Origin: CAZWCX01 sp964632945
GTDB taxonomy: Bacteria; Planctomycetota; MHYJ01; WSZJ01; CAZWCX01
Assembly (NCBI GenBank): GCA_964632945.1
Contig: CAZWCX010000045.1
Location: forward strand, 1 to 50,583
Reading direction: 5' to 3'
DNA: 50,583 nt
The notes beneath the pieces were generated by a model. The model was given only the letters and a program-made list of their open reading frames with translations, did not search any database and was not told the origin of the DNA. The translations under genes and the position numbers were made by a program. This document shows positions 38,513 through 48,560 of the stretch, one piece after another. Numbering within the stretch: the stretch's first letter is position 1; each line of letters begins with the position of its first letter.

Positions 38513-41500
38513 ATGCCGGAGAACGAAGCCGAACTCGATCGCCTCTTCGTCTGCCTGCTCCAGACGCTCGAGCTGGTCGATGGTCCGACCGCGGCAGCGG
38601 CTCTCTCCGCCCCGCTGCTTTCCACTTCCGGGGGCGCCGTTCCCGCCGGGATCCGGTTGGCCGCCCGTGGAGCGATCCACCCCGGGTCGCTGTCCCGCAT
38701 CCTCCGCACGCGCGCGAGCGCCCTGCGCGCGTGCCACGCTTGTCCCGCCGTGACGCTGCTCGACCACCCGGCGCAGGCCACCGTTCCCTTGTGCCCCGGG
38801 TGCCGGGGGGTGATGCTCCCCCTCGACATCCCCGGAATCCTGGCGCACCAGTTCCCCGGCCCCGGTCCGACCGAATCGACGCTCGCATCGGACGGCGGCG
38901 ATCCTTCCACGGTCCTCCTCGGCCCGTCGAGTCCGGCGAGCGTCTCCGCCGCCGAGCCGGGCCGCGGCCCGAGGAATCAACCCGCCGGATCCGTCGAGTT
39001 CGGCCGGTACCGACTGCTCGGGGTCCTCGGCGCGGGCGGGATGGGCACCGTGTGGAAAGCCCGGGACGCTGAATTGGACCGCATCGTCGCCCTCAAGCAA
39101 CTGCGCGAACCGGGCGCCCAGGAGGCCGATTCGCGGCGACGATTCGACCGGGAGGCGCGTCTCGCGGCCCACCTCCGGCATCCCGGAATCGTCACGGTTC
39201 TCGACGTGGGCGAGGTCGGCGGCGTCCCCTACCTGACGATGGAGTTCGTGGAAGGCCGCACCTTCGCCTCCGTGCTGGACGAGACCCGCGCCGCAAAGTC
39301 GGGCGGCCGGGAACCTTCCCCGACGACCCTGCGACGGGAAGTCGGCATTCTGGCCGAAACCGCCGAAGCGCTGGCCCACGCCCATGAACGGGGGGTCGTT
39401 CACCGGGATCTGAAGCCCGCCAACGTGATGGTGGACGCCTCGGGTGCGGCCCGGGTTGCGGATTTTGGACTGGCCACCGTCCTGGCCGGGTCGGACGGGA
39501 GCGGAACGACCGAACTCCGGGTGACGCGGACCGGGCAACTGTTGGGGACTCCCGCGTATATGAGCCCGGAACTGGCACGCGCGGACGGGACGCCGGCGGG
39601 CGCCGCATCCGACGTCTGGGCGCTCGGGGTGATGCTGTATGAAGTCCTGACCGGCACCACTCCGTTCGCCTCGAGCGCCGGGATCTGGGACGTCCTCGAG
39701 GCGATCTTGAATGCGGAGCCTGCCCCGCCCCGACGGTTGACGCCGGGGGCGCCGGAGGATCTCGAGGCCCTGTGCCTGTCCGCGCTGGCGAAGAGTCCGG
39801 CCGACCGGTGCGGTTCCGCCGCGGAGTTCGCCGCGGAATTGCGCCGCTGGCTCGCCGGGGAAAGACTGCGCACCCGGCCTGCGGGCCGGCTGACGCAGGT
39901 CGCCCGCGGGGTGAGGCGCCATCCCGACATCGTCGCCGCCGCTGTCGTGTTTGCGGCCCTGCTGGCGCTCGCGGTCGGGGCGGGTTGGCGCGCACAACAG
40001 GAACGGGACGCCCGCGAGGTCGAGACTCGGGAACGCCTGCGCGCGGCCGTGCATGGATTCACCGATGCCACGCGTCGCACGCCGCTGTCCGCGGAAGCGC
40101 GGGAAACGCTCGCGCGCCAACCGCTGGGTCTGATCGAGACCGTCCTGGCCGAGGATCCGGAAAGCGGCCTCGCGCTCGCATGGCGGGCCCGGATCCGAAG
40201 GGTGCTCGGAATGTCGACGGAAGCGGAGGAAGACTTCGATCGCGCCTGCCGGGCCTCACCCACGGAACCGGAAGTCTGGTGGGCGCGCGGCTGGGACCGA
40301 ATCCAGCGCTACGCGAGATCGCGGGACCTCCCCCGCGTCCGGCTCGACGCCGGCGAGGTCCGCACTCACCCCCCGCGCGCGGAGACGGCGGAGGAACTCC
40401 GGCTCCGCGCGGGCGGGCTGGCGGACCTCGGACGCATGTTCGAAATGGCCGGACGCGGCGGGCGGATCGGGGCGGAAGAACTGCGGCTTGCGCGCGCGAC
40501 CGTTGCCCTGTACTCGGGGGGAACCCGGGGGTTCGAAGAGGCGCGAGCGACGCTGGGGGATCCCGATGGCCCCGAGGGGTTGCGCCTGCTCGGACTCCTG
40601 TTCGCTCTGACCGGGCGCTACACGGAATCGGTGGCCGCCTTCGACCGCTCCCTGGCCTCCTGGCCGGAAGATCCTGAATCCCTGCGCCATCGGGGTCTGG
40701 CCCGATTGTGCGCGGGACTGCAGGAACAGGCCCGCGACCGCCACGCGGGCGAAGTCGTCGCCCGCGCGATCTCCGATTTCAGCGAGGCCCTTGCCCGCGA
40801 TCCCGGTCACCGGGAAGTGCTCCACCTGCGGGGAGTCGCCGCGCGGTCGCTGGGTGAGTTCCGGGCCGGGCGCGGACAGGACGCCCGAGCCCTGTTCCGG
40901 GCCGCGATCGACGATTTCGAAGCGACGCTCGCGATCTTGCCGGATCATCTGCCCGCGCGGGACCAGTGGTGCCTCGCCCGCTCGCAGGCGGCCGAGGTCG
41001 AGACCCCCGCCGGGGCCGATCCACGGCCGGTGTTGCGCGGCGTGATCGAGGATTGCGAACGAAGCCTCGCCCTGAGTCCCGCGTGGTTCGAGAGCCGGGT
41101 CGTCCGCGCCCAGGCCGCGTACCTCCTGGGCCTCGCCGAGTCGAAACGCGGGGGGGACCCGCGGCCTGCGTGGGAGGTCGCCCGGGGGGATTGTACCGCA
41201 ATCCGGGAGTTGGATCCGGAATGCATGTCGATCTTCGCCATTCGCGGCAGCCTCGAGTACGCCGCCGGAGCGGCGGAAGCGGCCGAGGGCCGGGACCCCC
41301 GGGAGCATTTCGACCTCGGCGACGCCGATTTCACGCGCGCGATCCGGCGGCGCCCGGGAGATCCCTCGTGGCGGGTCCGCCGCGGGGAAGCGCGGGTCGA
41401 GGCCGCAGCCATCCGGATTCGCCAGGGAGGGGATCCGGAAGCCGCCTTCGGGCCCGGCCTGGCCGATTTCCAGGCCGCGCTCGTGCTGGATCCCGACCAT

Positions 41501-42598
41501 GTCCGCGCCTTCCTCAGCCGGGGCCGGACCCTCGTGCGCCTCGGCCAGGCGCTCGAAGCGCTCGGCCGCGACCCCCGGGCCGTGTACGAACAGGCGCGGA
41601 CCGACTTGGATGAGACCCTCCGACGCGGTCCCGATCTCGCCGCCGCGCGCGCGGTCCGGGGCCTCCTGCACCTCCTGATCGGGCAGCGCGCGCCCGACCG
41701 GGCCGCCGCCGGCGAGGCGTTCACCCGCGCGCTGGCAGACCTGGATGAGGCATTGCGCGCGCAACCCGCGGATCCGCGCACCTGGCACGGGCGGGGACAG
41801 ACGCGCATTCGTCTCCTGCAACTCGAGATCGACCGGGTACGCGCCGCGCGGCGCTGGGCGCAAGCGGCGCGCGCCGACCTGGACCGCGCGCTCGAGCTGG
41901 ATCCGTCCCTCGCAGCTCCCCGCAGCCTGAGAGGATACGTGCGCTGGTGGCAGGCGGAACAGAACGCCATGGTGGGTCGCGACCCCGGGCCGGATCTCGA
42001 CGCCGCCGAACAGGACCTCGGGGTTGCGCGGGCCGGCGGGGATCCCGGCGCCGTCTTCAACCTCGTGCTCGTGCTGCGAGCCCGGGGCCGGATCGCGGAA
42101 GCCCTCGCCCTCCTGCAATCGTGGGCGGGAACGGGGCCCCGCCATCGGGCCCTGGTCGAGGCCACCCTCGCGGACACCGCGGAACCGGAGGTCTGCGCCG
42201 CCCGGCTGGAAACGGCGGCCGCGATGGCGGAGGCGGCGTTCGCCCGCGCCGCCGACGCGCTCGCCGCCGGCGCCCCGGCCGAGGCGCGACGCGCCTTCGA
42301 CGAGGGAATTGGCGCCTGGGACCAGGCGTTCGTCCGCGTACCCGCCGCCCACCGCTGGCTCCAGGCCCGTAACCATCCGACCGCCGCCGCCGTCGCCCGC
42401 GCCCTCGTCGAACGCGCCCTTCTCCGCAACGGCGGGTCTCCGGACGCCCCCGCCGATCCCGCAGGCGCCGCAATCGATCTCGCGCGCGCACTGGATTCGG
42501 GTCGCCTCGACCCGGACGCCGCGGAACGCGACCCGCGGCTGGAATCCCTGCGCCGACGCCTGGAGGCGGAAGCCGGGCCCGGGACCGACCCCGACTGA
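38513..42598 (+). CDS. Zinc-ribbon Ser/Thr kinase with TM helix and long TPR region
   Basis: Encodes 1361 residues; ATG at 38513 with GGAG upstream. A zinc ribbon lies near the N-terminus (C74-x2-C77 and C94-x2-C97). The Hanks-type kinase domain (about 163-450) is complete: GAGGMG (173-178), Lys195 (VALK), HRDLKPAN (298-305), DFG (317-319) and SPE (351-353). A membrane helix follows at about 473-492 (IVAAAVVFAALLALAVGAGW). About 850 residues of TPR-like repeats come after, many with the pattern R-G-x-A-x-x-x-L-G ... D-P (e.g. DPGHREVLHLRGVAARSLGEF, DPDHVRAFLSRGRTLVRLGQALEALGRDP). It is receptor-like: cytosolic kinase, external repeat domain. Such PknB/TPR fusions are frequent in Planctomycetota. 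The substrate is unknown. Confidence 0.93.
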   Translation: MPENEAELDRLFVCLLQTLELVDGPTAAAALSAPLLSTSGGAVPAGIRLAARGAIHPGSLSRILRTRASALRACHACPAVTLLDHPAQATVPLCPGCRGVMLPLDIPGILAHQFPGPGPTESTLASDGGDPSTVLLGPSSPASVSAAEPGRGPRNQPAGSVEFGRYRLLGVLGAGGMGTVWKARDAELDRIVALKQLREPGAQEADSRRRFDREARLAAHLRHPGIVTVLDVGEVGGVPYLTMEFVEGRTFASVLDETRAAKSGGREPSPTTLRREVGILAETAEALAHAHERGVVHRDLKPANVMVDASGAARVADFGLATVLAGSDGSGTTELRVTRTGQLLGTPAYMSPELARADGTPAGAASDVWALGVMLYEVLTGTTPFASSAGIWDVLEAILNAEPAPPRRLTPGAPEDLEALCLSALAKSPADRCGSAAEFAAELRRWLAGERLRTRPAGRLTQVARGVRRHPDIVAAAVVFAALLALAVGAGWRAQQERDAREVETRERLRAAVHGFTDATRRTPLSAEARETLARQPLGLIETVLAEDPESGLALAWRARIRRVLGMSTEAEEDFDRACRASPTEPEVWWARGWDRIQRYARSRDLPRVRLDAGEVRTHPPRAETAEELRLRAGGLADLGRMFEMAGRGGRIGAEELRLARATVALYSGGTRGFEEARATLGDPDGPEGLRLLGLLFALTGRYTESVAAFDRSLASWPEDPESLRHRGLARLCAGLQEQARDRHAGEVVARAISDFSEALARDPGHREVLHLRGVAARSLGEFRAGRGQDARALFRAAIDDFEATLAILPDHLPARDQWCLARSQAAEVETPAGADPRPVLRGVIEDCERSLALSPAWFESRVVRAQAAYLLGLAESKRGGDPRPAWEVARGDCTAIRELDPECMSIFAIRGSLEYAAGAAEAAEGRDPREHFDLGDADFTRAIRRRPGDPSWRVRRGEARVEAAAIRIRQGGDPEAAFGPGLADFQAALVLDPDHVRAFLSRGRTLVRLGQALEALGRDPRAVYEQARTDLDETLRRGPDLAAARAVRGLLHLLIGQRAPDRAAAGEAFTRALADLDEALRAQPADPRTWHGRGQTRIRLLQLEIDRVRAARRWAQAARADLDRALELDPSLAAPRSLRGYVRWWQAEQNAMVGRDPGPDLDAAEQDLGVARAGGDPGAVFNLVLVLRARGRIAEALALLQSWAGTGPRHRALVEATLADTAEPEVCAARLETAAAMAEAAFARAADALAAGAPAEARRAFDEGIGAWDQAFVRVPAAHRWLQARNHPTAAAVARALVERALLRNGGSPDAPADPAGAAIDLARALDSGRLDPDAAERDPRLESLRRRLEAEAGPGTDPD

Positions 42599-42731
42599 GC
42601 CCGCCCCTCCGCGCCGGCGAGTCCCCAGCCCCGACCCACACGCCCCGGCGAACGTGTGCCGCCGACCGGTTCGGCCCGCGACCCCGGACCGGCGCACCCC
42701 CGAATCGGACGCGACCTCCCGAGCCCGCAGG

Positions 42732-44975
42732 TCACAGCACCCCGTCGTCGTACCACCGCTCGCTCAGGAGGGCGTGACTGCGAACGCCCCGCACGACGCC
42801 CGTGCCGCAGTGGGAGGCGTATGCGGCGATGAACCGCTCGAAGAAGGCGTCCAGCGCCAGGCCGTGCCGGTTGGAGTACGTCCGGTACGAGGTCACCCCC
42901 TTGGGCGTGAGCGCAATCAACCGCCGGCCGAGGATGTTCCCCGCCGGGTCCCGGGACCAGACGACCGCCTTGTCGATGTCGATGGCGTTGGCGACCGCCC
43001 CCCAGAACTGGGACCCGTGGATGGACAGGCAGGAGGCAAACCCGTACTCCCCCATGAACAGATACCGGAACGGGTCGACTTCGACCGAGAATTCGATCTC
43101 CCCCTCGAAGTCGGAGGCGGGATGGGCCTCGATGTTCCGGAGCCGTTCGAGGTTGATCCGAATCTCATCCAGGATCCCGGGAGCTGCACCCGCCTGCGCC
43201 ACCGCCGGGAGCGCATCGTACTCCGCCTGGAGGCGCACGCGGTCGGCGCTCTCCAGGCCTCCCACGCCGAGGGACAGGAGCAGGCGACGGGTCTGAGCGA
43301 GATCGTCGCGGATCCGGCGCTGCCGATCGGCTTCGGCATCGCCGCCCCGGTGACGGTACCGGAGGGAAAAGGGCGCCCGCCAGCGCTCGAGCCGGATCGA
43401 CGGTTGCCCCGCGCTCACCGCCCCGGCCCAGGCGGCGGCGGGCGGTTCGGTCCGCAGCCAGTCGTGCGGCACGCCGTCGAACCGGTCCCGGAGCAGTCGC
43501 AAGAGGTACGTCCGATGGGCGCCTTCGGGGAGGCGGGCCAGATAGAGAAACGCGGGCAGAATGGCGGGATCCACCCGGGACACGTCGCGGTAGGTCCCGA
43601 AGGCGGCGGTGACTGCGGCCCGGTAGGCGGCGTCGGCCGATCGGCGCAGGAGGTCGAGCGTGATCCGCACCGCCGCGGCCCACAAGGCGTCGCGGACCTC
43701 GCCGGCGAGCCGGCGTCGCTCCGCGGGGGTCGAGTTGCCGGCGCCCCAGCGCGCCACCCGTTCCGCGAGCGCGCGTTCGCGCGCCGCCATCGCCGCACGG
43801 CGATCCTCCGGAGCGGCCGCGATGCGCGCGAGGAGCGCCGCGCGTTCCCGTTCCGCGGCTTCCGCCCGAGCTTCGAACGCGCGGATCGGCGCGAGATCGA
43901 GCGAAGCGCCGGCTCGTTCCGCCAGGAGCGCCGTGCGGCGATGAAGCGCGACCAGCGCCGCGTCTTCGTTCAGGAACCCCACCCCCGGCGGGAAGTCCGT
44001 CGTCGTCGCGCCCGCGGGAACGCGGAGCGTTCGCGTCAGGATGCGTTCGAACTCGTCGGGCGCGATCACGCGGAGCCGATACGACGCCTCCAGAAACTCC
44101 TCGACCGCCGCGGACGAGACCTGCCGGGCCGCCGAGCAGTCCAGCAGAAACCGCACGAACTCCCAGACCGTGACCGGCATCGTCGCCTGCTTCAACGCCT
44201 CGAACAGCACCCGCTGCCGGGTGCGCAGCTTCTGCCGGAACAGGACCGCCATCAGCGTGCGGGCCGCCTTCGTGCCGGCTTCCAGCGGGGCGCGCAACGC
44301 GCGCTCCAGGTCGGTCCGCACGTGGCTTCGCTCGGCCAGCACCGCGATCTCCTCGATCATGACGCGCTTCTGGTACAGGTTGGCCTCCTCGAGAACGCAC
44401 TCGAACAGCGCCCGCGTGCAGAGCGGAGCCAGATCGACGCGATCCTGGGCGACCCGCCGGAGGATGGGAAAGGCATGCTGGGCGGCCAACGCGAGGCGGC
44501 CCGCCACCGCCTCAACGATGGAGTGGCGGACGAGCTCCGGCCGCTCCACCACGACCCGCTGCAGGGTCTTGAACGCCAAGGGAGGGTTGGCGGGGATGTG
44601 GGACGCCACTTCATCGACGAGGGCCTCGGAGAGGAGGTCCGGGTGCTCGCCGGCCAGTTCCTGGGCCCGCCGCATTCCTTCGGCGGGGTGACGGCGGAGA
44701 AGCCGATGGAAGATCCCGAGCGCAGGGCCCCCGCGGTCGCCGTGAGCCGCGAGCCGCAGGAGAAAGGCCATCGCGTGCCGGGGCGCGGCGTCGAAAGCCG
44801 ATTCCCAACGCAGCAGAAGTTCGGCGGGGAAGGCCGGCGGATGCGTCCGCGCGACGTCCAGGAACGCGTCGAGCGTGCGGGGCGGATCGGCGCGCAGGCC
44901 CGCTTCGATCGAATCAAAGGGGAACCCGCATCGACGCAGGAGATCGAGCAACTCGATCGGCTCGGAAGGGTCCAC
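42732..44975 (-). CDS. Large helical protein with conserved C-terminal domain, unknown function
   Basis: Encodes 747 residues. GTG at 44975 follows GAAGG. Residues about 1-330 are helical repeats (LLSEALVDEVASHIPANPPLAFKTLQRVV, RALFECVLEEANLYQKRVMIEEIAV). A charged Ala/Arg coiled-coil-like stretch occupies about 340-410. The C-terminal domain (about 600-735) is the best-conserved-looking part: FLMGEYGFASCLSIHGSQFWGAVANAIDIDKAVVW region with SCLSIHGSQFW, NAIDIDKAVVWSRDP, GRRLIALTP and SYRTYSNRHG. It has a Cys, His and Asp that could be catalytic. I recall no name for it. No membrane segment is visible. It converges on the TPR kinase and diverges from a PH-like membrane protein. Confidence 0.75.
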   Translation of the reverse strand: MDPSEPIELLDLLRRCGFPFDSIEAGLRADPPRTLDAFLDVARTHPPAFPAELLLRWESAFDAAPRHAMAFLLRLAAHGDRGGPALGIFHRLLRRHPAEGMRRAQELAGEHPDLLSEALVDEVASHIPANPPLAFKTLQRVVVERPELVRHSIVEAVAGRLALAAQHAFPILRRVAQDRVDLAPLCTRALFECVLEEANLYQKRVMIEEIAVLAERSHVRTDLERALRAPLEAGTKAARTLMAVLFRQKLRTRQRVLFEALKQATMPVTVWEFVRFLLDCSAARQVSSAAVEEFLEASYRLRVIAPDEFERILTRTLRVPAGATTTDFPPGVGFLNEDAALVALHRRTALLAERAGASLDLAPIRAFEARAEAAERERAALLARIAAAPEDRRAAMAARERALAERVARWGAGNSTPAERRRLAGEVRDALWAAAVRITLDLLRRSADAAYRAAVTAAFGTYRDVSRVDPAILPAFLYLARLPEGAHRTYLLRLLRDRFDGVPHDWLRTEPPAAAWAGAVSAGQPSIRLERWRAPFSLRYRHRGGDAEADRQRRIRDDLAQTRRLLLSLGVGGLESADRVRLQAEYDALPAVAQAGAAPGILDEIRINLERLRNIEAHPASDFEGEIEFSVEVDPFRYLFMGEYGFASCLSIHGSQFWGAVANAIDIDKAVVWSRDPAGNILGRRLIALTPKGVTSYRTYSNRHGLALDAFFERFIAAYASHCGTGVVRGVRSHALLSERWYDDGVL

Positions 44976-45162
44976 GGTTCGCCTTCGGTCTCGCGATCCG
45001 CCACAGACGCGGATCCGGGCCCTCGGTTCGACTCGGGGGGAATCGGGGCTGGTCGAATCGCCCGCCGCCGAGTATAACCGACCCGACGCGTCGCATCACG
45101 CCGCCGTTGCGGACCGCCCCTTCTGCGATGCGGCGCCGACGAACCTCGGGAGCCCCGCGGAG

Positions 45163-45564
45163 ATGACCGAACCGATCTACACCTGCTTCACCAAGGCCAC
45201 CACCGCCGAAGGCGAGGAAATCCGCCGCTCGATGAACTGGGCGCTGGCCCGGCGGGCGCAGCTCAGGGTGATGCCGGACGCGCTCGAGTGCGGCGACTGG
45301 CGCATCCCCTATGCCGAGATCGACGAGGGCGTCCTGTTCCGGGTGCCGACCGCGCTGCTGATTCCGGCGTACGTCCTGCGCGTGAAGTCGAAGGGGAAGA
45401 TCTGGCAATTCGGGCTCAACCCGGGAAAATTCTGGCGCGGGGAATTGCCGTTTCCGGTCACCCGCGAATCCGCCACGATGGGCTATTCCCCGCTCTCGCT
45501 CGCCCTGCGGATCGTCCTGGCGGCGATCCTGGTGATCTGGCTGCTGCTCGAGTGGCTGCCGTAG
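45163..45564 (+). CDS. Small membrane-anchored PH-like protein
   Basis: Encodes 133 residues. ATG at 45163 lies after GGGAG. The pattern of short strands (LRVMPDALECGDWRIPYAEIDEGVLFRV, AYVLRVKSKGKIWQFGLNPGKFW) resembles bacterial PH-like domains. One C-terminal membrane helix spans about 110-130 (LALRIVLAAILVIWLLLEWL). The family is not named. A -10-like TATACT lies on the minus strand at 45071-45076 for the divergent gene. It is convergent with the zinc-ribbon membrane protein (18-base gap). Confidence 0.7.
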   Translation: MTEPIYTCFTKATTAEGEEIRRSMNWALARRAQLRVMPDALECGDWRIPYAEIDEGVLFRVPTALLIPAYVLRVKSKGKIWQFGLNPGKFWRGELPFPVTRESATMGYSPLSLALRIVLAAILVIWLLLEWLP

Positions 45565-45581
45565 CGGGGCGGACCGGGCGA

Positions 45582-47198
45582 TCACTCGCGCGCGGCCAGC
45601 CACCCCGCCCCCGCCAGCGCGAGAAGGCCGCCGAAGAGCATACCCCACGCCGCCCCGCCCGCGGCCCGCGGCGCGGGAGGATCGCCGAGGCCCCGCAAGG
45701 TGCGGTACTCCTGCGGCTCCGCCGCCGTCAACACGCGCACCGCGCCCGCGAACCCCGGCTCGTGCTTCGCGCGGATCACCGTCGCCAGCAGGTCTCGCTC
45801 GACCTCCCCCGGCTCCTCCAGGATACCGCGAACCGGCGACGGCGGGGCCTCCCCGCGCCACGCGACCCAAAGCCGGTACCCCGTCCCGTCGACGGGGGCG
45901 CAGCGCGCGATCTCCCCCGGGGCCGGCGGCGGCGTGCAGAGCACGCCGAGCGGTTCGCGCGGCGCCCCGCTGAAGCCGATGCGCTTCAACGCGGCCGGAT
46001 CGACCGCGATCACATGGCCGATCCAAGGACCGTCTTGCGCCGACCGGTGCGCCCCCGCCGCCGGCGAGTCGTAGGACGGGAAGCGGGGCGAGACCAACCA
46101 CAACGCCCCGCGGTCCTTCGTACGCACCTCGGAATAGATCCTCCCCGGCGCCGCGGCCGACATGCGCGTGAACTCGGGAGTCTCGCGCCAGTCCTCGTCG
46201 AGCCAGAACCCGTCGTCGCTCCGCAGCCGCGCGCGCAGCTCGACGCACGTCCCCCGCCAGTCCTCGGGACGCAACAGCAGGTCGTCCGGCCCGGCGGGCG
46301 TCGCCGCGCCCGGATCGACGGCGAAGAACCCCCCGCCTCCCCGCTCCACCCGCCAGACGGCGCGCTCGGTCTGCACCGAACCGTCCGCCAGCACCACGTG
46401 AGGAATGCCGCGGGAAAGGTCCGCCGATAACGCCTCGGCTGCGCTCATCCGTTCCGCTTCCGCAGAGATCAGGAGCCGACGTTCCTCCGCGGTCGGCCCC
46501 GCGCTCGCGATCCGCCCCGCCCCGAGGGCGAGCAGGATCCCGCCCGCGACCAGCGGGAGCAACGTCCCGTTGGAATAGCCCAGGAAGATCCCCGTCTCCA
46601 GTTTCTGCGCCATCGCCCGCCGCATCGCCAGAACCATGAACGCGAACGCGGCCACGACCATCGAGCCGAAGAAGAAGCGTCCCGCCTCCGCGGTCGTGAA
46701 ACCGAACAGCAGTCCGAGCGGACCGGAGAGCGCGAGCAGGACGATCACGTCGAAGACGATCATCACGAACGGGATCCGCCCCCAGCGCTTCGCCTGCAAG
46801 TAGGTCAACACCACGCTCGGCGCCGAGATCGGGCTCATGAGCAGGAATAGCCCCGCATCGATGAGCCGGGCCCGCCGGTCGCGGCGACGTCCGGCGACCG
46901 ATTCCTGCACGATCCCGCGCGCGAGCTCGGTGATCCCCTCCACCATGCCGTCGGCGCGCCGGTCCGCCTTCACCCCCGGCGCGCCGGCGCCGCAAACCGG
47001 GCAGCGCGGCAGGCCGCGGGCGATGTTGCGCCCGCAGGAGACGCACTTCAGCGGCGACGCCGTTGGCTTCGCCGCACCGGGTGAAGCCGGTTCCTTCCGG
47101 ACCGGCTGGTTCGCCCCCGGCGCCAACGGCGCGCGACACATCGCGCAGACGAGGTCGTTATCGGCGTTGCGGGCGTACCCGCAGGCGGAGCACGTCAT
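45582..47198 (-). CDS. Double zinc-ribbon multi-pass membrane protein
   Basis: Encodes 538 residues. ATG at 47198 follows AGGAGGA. Two zinc ribbons at the N-terminus are C3-x2-C6/C18-x2-C21 and C52-x2-C55/C66-x2-C69. Four or five membrane helices follow between about 110 and 235 (GLFLLMSPISAPSVVLTYL, IPFVMIVFDVIVLLALSGPLGLLFGF, FFFGSMVVAAFAFMVLAM, LLPLVAGGILLALGAG). A large soluble, probably external domain comes next (about 240-510), then a final helix (WGMLFGGLLALAGAGWLAA). No catalytic motif is recognised. Zinc-ribbon membrane proteins of this kind are common in Planctomycetota and mostly uncharacterised. Confidence 0.8.
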   Translation of the reverse strand: MTCSACGYARNADNDLVCAMCRAPLAPGANQPVRKEPASPGAAKPTASPLKCVSCGRNIARGLPRCPVCGAGAPGVKADRRADGMVEGITELARGIVQESVAGRRRDRRARLIDAGLFLLMSPISAPSVVLTYLQAKRWGRIPFVMIVFDVIVLLALSGPLGLLFGFTTAEAGRFFFGSMVVAAFAFMVLAMRRAMAQKLETGIFLGYSNGTLLPLVAGGILLALGAGRIASAGPTAEERRLLISAEAERMSAAEALSADLSRGIPHVVLADGSVQTERAVWRVERGGGGFFAVDPGAATPAGPDDLLLRPEDWRGTCVELRARLRSDDGFWLDEDWRETPEFTRMSAAAPGRIYSEVRTKDRGALWLVSPRFPSYDSPAAGAHRSAQDGPWIGHVIAVDPAALKRIGFSGAPREPLGVLCTPPPAPGEIARCAPVDGTGYRLWVAWRGEAPPSPVRGILEEPGEVERDLLATVIRAKHEPGFAGAVRVLTAAEPQEYRTLRGLGDPPAPRAAGGAAWGMLFGGLLALAGAGWLAARE

Positions 47199-47721
47199 CT
47201 CACCGTCCTCCTGTCAGGGTTCCATTCGCGTCCCATCGGATCGCAACGCTCGTGCCGAAGACGGGTGCCTGCAGGCCGGTTTCCGGAACCACAGCCGATG
47301 CAAGCCGTTCCGTCCCGGCACTCCGTGTGCCCACGGTCCCCCAGGCGCGCCGATTTGGCGCAAGTGCGTTGTGGGACTCTCGGGCGGAAGCACGGCCGTC
47401 GGGGATCTGCGCCGCTCGTGCCATTCGCTTCGACTCCGTGAGTCGGCCCGCGCCGAGATCGGATCCGCGTAACGCGGACCCGGATGAGCAATCCTGGGGC
47501 CGGGTCGGGGATCCGGCCGGTCTTACCAATCGCCTTCTACGGCGCGGCCCGTGGGGAGACGTCGGCGACCCAGGGTGTCCTCGCCTCCTCCTCTCCCCAC
47601 AACGAGGGACGGGATCGCCTCGGCGAGGTCCGCGGTCTCGAGGCGAAGACCCATCCAGATTGTTGTGGACGATCGGCGGAAGTCCGGAATACGCTGTCCC
47701 TGCTCCTGAACGGAGGTGCCG
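47199..47721. other. Intergenic stretch, no gene seen
   Basis: This 523-bp gap between divergent genes has no convincing reading frame, RNA gene or repeat. Open frames across it are short, lack ribosome sites and have poor composition. The end nearest 47722 carries GGAGG for the next gene. Confidence 0.5.
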
Positions 47722-48300
47722 ATGACCGACTCTGTCCCGATTCCCGTCGAGCCGGACCCGTCGAAACTAGCCCCCCCGCCGCTCGAAGCATGGGAGTGGC
47801 TCATTCTCGCTCTGGGGTCTGGAGCCGCGCTCTTCTTGTTCGATGTCGCCGGCCGCTCAACCTTCCCCACCTTCGTCTCGAGCGGGGGCCGGAATTTTGA
47901 CGGTCGCATGGAAATCACCCCGACCGACTGGGCCATGCTCTTGCTGCTCGTTCCAAACTCGATTGCGCTCGCGTTCGTCCCTTTGGTCTACACGGATCGG
48001 TTGCTGGGACCGATCGCACGGTTCACGTCCTTGGAACGCGGGTTGCTCTACGTGCTGGGATTCGTGGGGGCGACCCCGATCGTGATGATGGTTGGGCATT
48101 TCTTCGGCCGCATGGACTCCGAAGTGCGTGCGCCGCTCCTGGCGGTCGAAATACTTGCGATGGGGGTCGCACTCCTTCTCTTCCTCATCTGGATGTTCGC
48201 GGCTCGTCAGCGCGGCGCCTCATCCTGGCGGTGGCTGCCTTTGAGTCTGGGCTTTCCCGTCATGGTCCTGAACTGCCTGCAGGTGCTCCGCTTCTCTTAG
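47722..48300 (+). CDS. Four-helix membrane protein, unknown function
   Basis: Encodes 192 residues. ATG at 47722 follows CGGAGG at 5 bases; a GTG two codons upstream overlaps that site. Membrane helices are visible at about 25-45 (WEWLILALGSGAALFLFDVAG), 70-92 (WAMLLLLVPNSIALAFVPLVY), 108-128 (GLLYVLGFVGATPIVMMVGHFF) and 136-158, with a possible fifth near the end. No family is recognised. Codon and base use are less GC-extreme than in neighbours. It sits alone between gaps. Confidence 0.65.
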   Translation: MTDSVPIPVEPDPSKLAPPPLEAWEWLILALGSGAALFLFDVAGRSTFPTFVSSGGRNFDGRMEITPTDWAMLLLLVPNSIALAFVPLVYTDRLLGPIARFTSLERGLLYVLGFVGATPIVMMVGHFFGRMDSEVRAPLLAVEILAMGVALLLFLIWMFAARQRGASSWRWLPLSLGFPVMVLNCLQVLRFS

Positions 48301-48560
48301 TCAACGAACTTCCGCGGCAGAGGAACCACCAGCCCGCATCGGATCGAACACTTCGAAGCGTCGGATTCCAAACATCGGTATCGACCGGCAGAAGGACGTG
48401 GGGACGGCCACACCCGCGACACGAACGCGGCACCTCGTCGGCGGCGGACGCCTCGCAGCCATCGATCGTGACCCCTTGAGTCGTTTGATCCCGGGTCCCG
48501 ACCCGGGGCGAGGCGACCCTCTCGACCCGCTCTCCCCGGCGATCCGGGTCCGGCGTACCG

